DNA of 64,000 nt. Source: an uncultured Eubacteriales bacterium. Lineage in GTDB: Bacteria; Bacillota; Clostridia; Monoglobales; Monoglobaceae. Position 1 is the first letter of the stretch. The number at the start of each line of letters is the position of its first letter. Below, one piece after another: positions 59,939-64,000 of this stretch. Position numbers and translations under genes: made by a program. The notes beneath the pieces are model-generated. The model searched no databases. It saw only the letters and a program-made list of their open reading frames with translations, and was not told the DNA's origin. Location: assembly GCA_900545865.1 (NCBI GenBank), contig URAN01000001.1:62001-126000 (forward strand), written 5' to 3'.

Positions 59939-61216
59939 TTAATGTGCGAACATCGACAGGAAAACGCCTGCCGCAACGGCAGAACCGATAACTCCGGCAA
60001 CGTTCGGACCCATAGCGTGCATAAGCAAAAAGTTTCCGGGGTTTTCTTTCTGTCCGACCATCTGTGACACACGCGCCGCCATAGGAACGGCAGAAACGCC
60101 GGCAGAACCGATGAGCGGATTTACCTTTCCGCCTGTCAGCTTGCACATAATCTTGCCGAGGATAAGTCCGCCGGCGGTACTAAAGCTGAACGCAATCAAG
60201 CCGAGTGCCACAATGCCGAGGGTTTCGGCGGTGAGGAATGTTTCGGCCTTTGCGGTCGCACCGACCGTTATTCCGAGGAAAATCGTGATAACATTCATTA
60301 AACCGTTTTGAGCAACCTTGCACAGACGGTCGGCAACGCCGCTCTCTTTTATCAGATTACCCAGCATAAGCATACCGACAAGCGATACTGCATCGGGAAC
60401 GATGAGTGCAACAACGATTGTAACGATAACCGGGAAAAGCATCTTTTCGGTCTTGCTTACCGGGCGAAGCTGTTCCATAACGATACTGCGCTCTTCTTTT
60501 GTGGTAAGAGCCTTCATGATTGGCGGCTGAATAACCGGTATCAGTGCCATATACGAATACGCCGCGATTGCAATCGCCGGTAAAAGTGCCGGTGCGAGTG
60601 TTTTTGTAACATATATTGCCGTAGGACCGTCAGCACCGCCTATAATACCGATAGACGATGCCTCTTTTACGCCAAAGTTGATTCCCGGCACAATCGCGCC
60701 GAGAGCCAATGCCCCGAGAAATGTTGTGAAAACACCGAGCTGTGCCGCCGCACCGAGCAGAATGCTCTTGGGGTTGGCAATAAGCGGACCAAAGTCGGTC
60801 ATACATCCGATTCCGAGGAAGATAAGAGGCGGATAGATACCCAGCTTTACGCCGAGGTACAGCATATCCAAAAGTCCGCCCTCGGCAAAAATCCTTTGCA
60901 TATCGAGGTGTCCGTCAACCAAGTATTGTGGGTCGGTAAAAAATTCGGGGTGCATCATAATTGCGCCCGAACCCGAAAACATCGGCAGGTTTGAAAGCAG
61001 CATACCGAATGCAATCGGAAGCAGCAACAGCGGCTCGAACTCTTTGACAATTGCCAAATAAAGCAGGACACAGGCAATTATAATCATAAGCGGTGTTCCT
61101 ATAACGGCAACAACCTGTTCAAAGCCCGAACCTGCCGCCGCAAATCCTGATTTTGCGTTTTCAATCAAGGCGGCAATACCGGTGCTGTTTAAAAATTCAA
61201 TAATGCTCTGTAACAT
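59939..61216 (-). CDS. mmdB: Sodium-pumping decarboxylase beta subunit
   Basis: The 425-residue membrane protein has the Na+-channel features of OadB/MmdB: GIGCMTDFGPLIANPKS, GIIGGADGPTAIYVTK, where the Asp is the Na+-linked residue, and GVSAVPMAARV. It decarboxylates carboxybiotin and pumps Na+ outward. AAAGGATAATAATT precedes the ATG. The symbol oadB would fit equally. Confidence 0.93.
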   Translation of the reverse strand: MLQSIIEFLNSTGIAALIENAKSGFAAAGSGFEQVVAVIGTPLMIIIACVLLYLAIVKEFEPLLLLPIAFGMLLSNLPMFSGSGAIMMHPEFFTDPQYLVDGHLDMQRIFAEGGLLDMLYLGVKLGIYPPLIFLGIGCMTDFGPLIANPKSILLGAAAQLGVFTTFLGALALGAIVPGINFGVKEASSIGIIGGADGPTAIYVTKTLAPALLPAIAIAAYSYMALIPVIQPPIMKALTTKEERSIVMEQLRPVSKTEKMLFPVIVTIVVALIVPDAVSLVGMLMLGNLIKESGVADRLCKVAQNGLMNVITIFLGITVGATAKAETFLTAETLGIVALGLIAFSFSTAGGLILGKIMCKLTGGKVNPLIGSAGVSAVPMAARVSQMVGQKENPGNFLLMHAMGPNVAGVIGSAVAAGVFLSMFAH

Positions 61217-61254
61217 AATTATTATCCTTTCAAAAACTAAATTCCTGAATTAAA

Positions 61255-61671
61255 TCAGCCGAGTGATACCAGAGGGTCACCGGTATTGACCGTTGCACCG
61301 GCAGATGTCGATACGGCAACAACCTTGCCGGCTTTCGGTGCCATAATCTCGTTTTCCATTTTCATTGCTTCGAGAACGCAAAGAACATCGCCTGCGTTTA
61401 CGCTCTGTCCGACCGAAACCTTAACGGCAACGATGTTGCCGGGCATGGGTGCGCTTACAGTTTCCGCGCCTGCCGGGGGTGCCGCCGGAGCAGCGGGAGC
61501 AGGTGCAGGTGCAGGTGCAGGTGCGGCAGCAGGAGCCGCAGCCGGTGTCGGAGCAGGGGCAGCGACAGGAGCCGGAGCAGGTGCTGAAACGGCGGCAGAA
61601 GATGCTGCGCCGACCTCTTCGACCTCTACTTCATAAGACGCGCCGTTCACGTTTATAATAAACTTTCTCAT
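61255..61671 (-). CDS. Biotin carboxyl carrier protein of the decarboxylase
   Basis: The 138-residue protein has a short N-terminal beta part (RKFIINVNGASYEVEVEEV), an Ala/Pro hinge of about 50 residues, and a biotinyl domain with the lysine in LEAMKMENEI. ATG 61671 follows AAAGGATG; an in-frame start at 61701 is less likely. It probably carries CO2 between the carboxyltransferases and the beta subunit. Confidence 0.93.
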   Translation of the reverse strand: MRKFIINVNGASYEVEVEEVGAASSAAVSAPAPAPVAAPAPTPAAAPAAAPAPAPAPAPAAPAAPPAGAETVSAPMPGNIVAVKVSVGQSVNAGDVLCVLEAMKMENEIMAPKAGKVVAVSTSAGATVNTGDPLVSLG

Positions 61672-61704
61672 AATAAAATTCATCCTTTCTGATATATCCA
61701 AAAG

Positions 61705-62073
61705 TTAATATCTTGAATTTATCGCATCGTTGAGACCGGCTTTGTTCCAAACCGGCGCATTGTTGTCAACCCTGCGATATGATTTGATTTTAAGGTTGTA
61801 TGTTGATGTGTTCATACATACAGCGACCGCAGCCGTCAATACGGCAATAAGATTCGGGTCTTGCGCCGCATTCAACGTCGGCGGGGCTGCGTTGATCGCC
61901 GACGCGTCAGATTTTTTTTCAATCTGAACGGTTTCAGCCTTTTGGGGTTCTTTATAAAATACCTTTTTCATTAACATCATTACAAGCATCAGTATGATAA
62001 GTACCGAAAAAACGATAAGCAGACCGACGCCCGTAACCATAAGACCTTGACCCAATGCATGGGATAAAGACAT
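61705..62073 (-). CDS. OadG-family gamma subunit
   Basis: The 122-residue protein has one N-terminal membrane helix (GLLIVFSVLIILMLVMML), a Lys/Asp linker, and a C-terminal part (AVLTAAVAVCMNTSTYNLKI) typical of OadG/MmdD-type assembly subunits. It lies between mmdA and the biotin carrier, the conserved position. AAGGAGG precedes the ATG. Confidence 0.85.
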   Translation of the reverse strand: MSLSHALGQGLMVTGVGLLIVFSVLIILMLVMMLMKKVFYKEPQKAETVQIEKKSDASAINAAPPTLNAAQDPNLIAVLTAAVAVCMNTSTYNLKIKSYRRVDNNAPVWNKAGLNDAINSRY

Positions 62074-62108
62074 ATTTATTCCTCCTTTTTATAAGGTTTT
62101 TGTTATGT

Positions 62109-63644
62109 TTACATAGGAAAGTTTCCGTGCTTTTTGGACGGCTTGCTGTCGCGCTTGCTTGCAAGCATTTCAAGAGCCGCGATAACTCTCGGTCTTGTTG
62201 AATCGGGTTCGATTATGTCATCCACATAACCTCTTGCCGCCGCAATATACGGATTTGTGAACTTCTCTGTGTATTCGTCAATCTTTTGCTTGCGTGTTTC
62301 GATCGGATTGTCAGATGTCGCTATATCATTTTTATAGATGATGTTCGCCGCACCGTCAGGCCCCATAACCGCAATTTCAGCCGTCGGCCACGCATAAACT
62401 ATGTCCGCGCCGAGGTGCTTGCTGTTCATAGCGACATATGCGCCGCCGTAAGCCTTTTTGACAATAACGTTTATCTTGGGAACTGTCGCCTCTGAAAAAG
62501 CGTACAAAAGCTTTGCGCCGCGGCGAATGATTCCGCCGTATTCCTGTTCTGTTCCCGGAAGGTATCCCGGCACATCGGTAAAGCTCAATATCGGAATGTT
62601 AAAGCTGTCGCAAAAACGAACGAATCTCGCGCCTTTATCCGATGATGCGCAATCGAGTGAACCTGACATAACTGTCGGTTGGTTCGCGATAACGCCGACG
62701 GTCGAACCGTTAAGACGAATGAAACAGGTTATCAAGTTTGCCGCATATTCAGGGAAGAATTCCATATATTCGCCGCTGTCGGCAACCTCGGCAATGACGG
62801 ATTTCATATCATAAACGCCGTCATCGGTAACAATGGTATTGAGTGTTGCCGAAGTTCTGTTTAAATCATCGGAGCATTCATATGCCGGGGCTTCTTCGAG
62901 ATTGTTTGACGGAAGGAATTCAAGCAGGCGTTTAACCTCGCCGAAACATTCTTCCTCCGTTTTGCATCTGATACCGGCAACGCCGCTCTTTGTCGCGTGG
63001 GTTTCCGCACCACCAAGCTCGTCAAAGCTTATGTCCTCACCCGTTACCGCTTTAACGACCGACGGGCCTGTGATGAACATATGGCTTGTCCTGTCCGCCA
63101 TAACGATAAAATCCGTCATAGCCGGCGAGAAAACCGCGCCGCCCGCGCACGGGCCGAGAACAACCGAAATTTGGGGAACAACGCCTGATGCCATTGCATT
63201 GCGATAAAAAATATCGCCAAAGCCTTTTAAAGCGTCAACCCCCTCTTGAATTCTCGCACCGCCGCTATCGCATACGCCGATAATCGGCGCGCCCGTTTTC
63301 ATTGCCATATCCATAACCTTACAGATTTTGGCGGCGTGCATCTCTCCGATAGAACCGCCTATAACCGTATAATCCTGTGAATAGGCATAAACAAGCCTGC
63401 CGTTTACCGTGCCGTATCCTGTGACAACGCCCTCTGCCGGTGCGTCTTTTTCCGCCATGCCGAGTCCGTCACCCCTGTGAGTTACGAAAGCGTCAAGTTC
63501 GATAAAGCTTCCTTCGTCAAAAAGCATTGCCATTCTCTCTCGCGCAGTCTTTTTGCCGTCGTCGTGCTGTTGTTTTATTTTATCAGCGCCGCCGCCTTGC
63601 TCAATGGCTGAACGCATTTTTTGTAAATCGTCTGATTTGCCCAT
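62109..63644 (-). CDS. mmdA: Methylmalonyl-CoA decarboxylase alpha subunit
   Basis: The 511-residue protein is a complete acyl-CoA carboxyltransferase: N-terminal half with GVCDSGGARIQEGVDALKGF and LGPCAGGAVFSPAMTDFI, C-terminal half with FTDVPGYLPGTEQEYGGIIR and KAYGGAYVAMNSK. It moves CO2 from an acyl-CoA, most often methylmalonyl-CoA, to biotin. First gene of the operon; AAAGGAGG is 10 nt upstream. The 123-bp gap before it holds CCGCA/TGCGG and GGAC/GTCC hairpins and no clear promoter. Confidence 0.92.
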   Translation of the reverse strand: MGKSDDLQKMRSAIEQGGGADKIKQQHDDGKKTARERMAMLFDEGSFIELDAFVTHRGDGLGMAEKDAPAEGVVTGYGTVNGRLVYAYSQDYTVIGGSIGEMHAAKICKVMDMAMKTGAPIIGVCDSGGARIQEGVDALKGFGDIFYRNAMASGVVPQISVVLGPCAGGAVFSPAMTDFIVMADRTSHMFITGPSVVKAVTGEDISFDELGGAETHATKSGVAGIRCKTEEECFGEVKRLLEFLPSNNLEEAPAYECSDDLNRTSATLNTIVTDDGVYDMKSVIAEVADSGEYMEFFPEYAANLITCFIRLNGSTVGVIANQPTVMSGSLDCASSDKGARFVRFCDSFNIPILSFTDVPGYLPGTEQEYGGIIRRGAKLLYAFSEATVPKINVIVKKAYGGAYVAMNSKHLGADIVYAWPTAEIAVMGPDGAANIIYKNDIATSDNPIETRKQKIDEYTEKFTNPYIAAARGYVDDIIEPDSTRPRVIAALEMLASKRDSKPSKKHGNFPM

Positions 63645-63767
63645 TGTAAAGCATCCTCCTTTAATTTATTTTACGGACGATTGTCCGATATTTATAAAAC
63701 TTAAATCCGCCGCAGTATGCGGTTTTTAAAAGTTGATTCTTTGCTGTTTTGAATGAATCGTAAAATT

Positions 63768-64000
63768 CTATTTTCCTCTGCCCTTCGGTCTGTTCGAGCC
63801 TGAGCGAGGTTTTGCCGATTTTGATTTTGAAAAAATCTCGCGGCTCGTCTGTGCGGACGATTTCTTGCTCGTGCCGATTTTTTTAAGCATATTTACCTCC
63901 GAGTCAGTAAGTCTGCGCCACTTTCCGAGGGGCAGATGACCGAGTTTTAAGCCTGCCTCTTCGACTCTGACGAGGCGTTTGACGATACAGCCGACAGCCT
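63768..64000 (-). CDS. Pseudouridine synthase, RluB/RsuA type (3' end only)
   Basis: The last 76 codons of the gene lie in the window; the start is outside. VKRLVRVEEAGLKLGHLPLG followed by KWRRLTDSEV is the C-terminal signature of RsuA/RluB-family enzymes that modify 16S or 23S rRNA. The final 30 residues are Lys/Ser/Arg-rich and look disordered. It is the gene upstream of mmdA on the same strand. Confidence 0.85.
   Translation of the reverse strand, partial: AVGCIVKRLVRVEEAGLKLGHLPLGKWRRLTDSEVNMLKKIGTSKKSSAQTSREIFSKSKSAKPRSGSNRPKGRGK

Noticed and set aside
61286..61636. Ala/Gly-rich plus-strand frame opposite the biotin carrier
   Set aside because: It reflects the Ala/Pro hinge codons of the real gene on the other strand.
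1..64000. CRISPR arrays, tRNA or rRNA genes, complete insertion sequences
   Set aside because: I saw no regular spaced direct repeats, no tRNA cloverleaf and no transposase or rRNA sequence; absence by eye is not proof.

Overview
The window reads as one chromosomal stretch of a Gram-positive, anaerobic Clostridia-class bacterium (Bacillota), of moderate to low GC. The evidence is the gene order of the ribosomal-protein cluster, the zinc-type S14 and L24 proteins, spoVG, the ECF transporter-truA block, a KOW protein after map, S-layer (SLH) and dockerin surface proteins, and a Na+-pumping decarboxylase operon. The species cannot be named from sequence reading alone. No rRNA, tRNA, CRISPR array or intact transposase gene was recognised.

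Layout. 1-756 (minus): 5' part of a membrane acyltransferase. 932-14551 (plus): the S10-spc ribosomal-protein operon from rpsJ to rplO, then secY, adk, map, a KOW protein and infA. It has a consensus promoter and a roughly 290-nt leader with an attenuator-like hairpin. 14.6-20.8 kb: a CapA-like lipoprotein, a structured intergenic element, an ABC exporter, a small membrane-type ORF, a CNNM/CBS transporter and an AraC regulator. 20.8-27.0 kb (minus): ddl, murI, a DUF1934 protein, argS, an exported protein and a CtpA-type protease. 27.2-27.5 kb: a strong candidate structured RNA with its own promoter and terminator. 27.7-34.5 kb (plus): an envelope operon (murJ, O-antigen-ligase-like, GT4, two DUF4330 proteins, a methyltransferase). 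34.6-42.5 kb: ecfA1-ecfA2-ecfT-truA, a DUF5711-like protein, cvpA-like, rho and a polysaccharide deacetylase. 42.5-44.6 kb: divergent spoVG and murC. 44.7-49.7 kb: livJHMGF branched-chain amino-acid uptake. 49.8-51.5 kb: a YbaK-type deacylase and an M14 peptidase with a decayed duplicate of its 3' end.

51.6-52.5 kb is the most unusual part. It looks like two tandem type I toxin-antitoxin modules. Each has a 70-bp repeated promoter segment, a tiny hydrophobic peptide ORF, and a convergent antisense RNA promoter (perfect TTGACA-17-TATAAT) on the minus strand that points into the toxin 3' end and stops at a hairpin. Remnants of further copies flank them.

52.6-57.3 kb: a long structured leader, then a dockerin protein and an SLH protein whose N-terminal module is cohesin-like, possibly a cell-surface attachment pair. 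57.5-63.6 kb (minus): a ZIP metal transporter and a decarboxylase operon (mmdA, gamma subunit, biotin carrier, beta subunit, and an OadA/PycB subunit lacking its own biotin domain). The edge holds the 3' end of a pseudouridine synthase.

A large-scale point: the block usual in Firmicutes, infA-rpmJ-rpsM-rpsK-rpsD-rpoA-rplQ-ecfA1-ecfA2-ecfT-truA, is split here. Its left part ends at infA, its right part resumes at ecfA1 20 kb later, and rpmJ to rplQ are absent from the window.
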